Shown piece by piece: positions 63,911-64,000 of a stretch of DNA of 64,000 bases. The stretch is from Closterium sp. NIES-65 (lineage: Eukaryota; Streptophyta; Zygnematophyceae; Desmidiales; Closteriaceae). A program made the translations under genes and the position numbers. A model generated the notes under the pieces. It was not told the origin of the DNA and searched no databases. It worked only from the letters and a program-made list of their open reading frames with translations. Location of the stretch: assembly GCA_948144175.1 (NCBI GenBank), contig CANXME010001298.1, positions 989,114-1,053,113 of the forward strand. Direction: 5' to 3'. Within the stretch, counting starts at the first letter, position 1; the number at the start of each line of letters is the position of its first letter.

Positions 63911-64000
63911 CTACGTTGACAAGGTTCCCCCGCCTGGGGCGAACATCGTCAGTGGCATGTGGATTTTCAGGGTGAAGCGGCCGCCGGGTTCTCCGCCGGT
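63911..64000 (+). pseudogene. Element F RT region resuming after G
   Basis: After the CTACG duplication the sequence continues TACGTTGACAAGGTTCCCCC, the V-D-x-V-P-P-P start of the copia RT domain, exactly continuing F from 56500. Confidence 0.85.

Larger units (their letters stand above)
50924..64000 (+). mobile_element. Element F: copia retrotransposon interrupted by G, right end outside window
   Basis: The 5' LTR at 50924-51048 is inserted in the chromovirus RT. F coding sequence stops at 56500 and resumes at 63911 after G, with the CTACG duplication, and continues to the window end within the RT N-terminal region. Confidence 0.88.

Overview
This is eukaryotic nuclear DNA. It has split genes with GT-AG introns, six LTR retrotransposons nested in one another, a chromovirus fragment, a LINE-like remnant, a TA-flanked MITE and many minisatellites. 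Two host genes are recognisable, both on the minus strand. One encodes a secreted protein built from EGF-like modules (1-3585, running off the left edge). The other encodes a NudC-type NAD(P)H pyrophosphatase with a probable chloroplast transit peptide (37486-48063), closest to the plant NUDX19 type. A plastid-bearing green-lineage organism fits, possibly a streptophyte alga. No rRNA or organelle marker is present, so that assignment is only an inference.

Layout from left to right. EGF gene, 1-3585. Non-autonomous LTR element A, 5112-14148, split by copia element B (5895-13318, minus) and carrying a 137-bp tRNA-like insertion in its right LTR. Copia element C, 15838-26697 (minus), containing element D (20919-24003) and a 682-bp MITE (25991-26672) in its right LTR. 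Copia element E, 27444-33515 (minus), with one uninterrupted 1728-codon Gag-Pol frame and apparently identical 400-bp LTRs. A minisatellite-rich tract, 33.5-37.5 kb. The NUDX19-like gene, 37.5-48.1 kb, whose large intron holds a decayed LINE-type reverse transcriptase and several minisatellites. A gypsy/chromovirus fragment, 48.2-50.9 kb, whose 3' LTR lies just upstream of the NUDX19 ATG. Copia element F, 50924 to beyond the right edge, interrupted by copia element G (56501-63910).

B, C, F and G belong to one copia family. They share short LTRs of about 125-132 bp, a long GC-rich repetitive leader, a Gag with a poly-Gly tract and an unusual C-x13-C-x3-H-x4-C motif, and a pentapeptide-repeat linker between integrase and RT. 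Target-site duplications fix most boundaries: AATCT for A, CCAGT for B, GAGGA for D, AGTGC for E, CTACG for G, and an imperfect one for C. Only E looks coding-competent.

The most unusual theme is that tandem duplication has remodelled both host genes. Whole or partial exons are repeated, minisatellites are seeded inside exon sequence, and 5' splice sites are tandemly duplicated in steps that keep the reading frame. Both genes may therefore make length-variant proteins. I ran no alignments or searches, so repeat counts and identities are read by eye.
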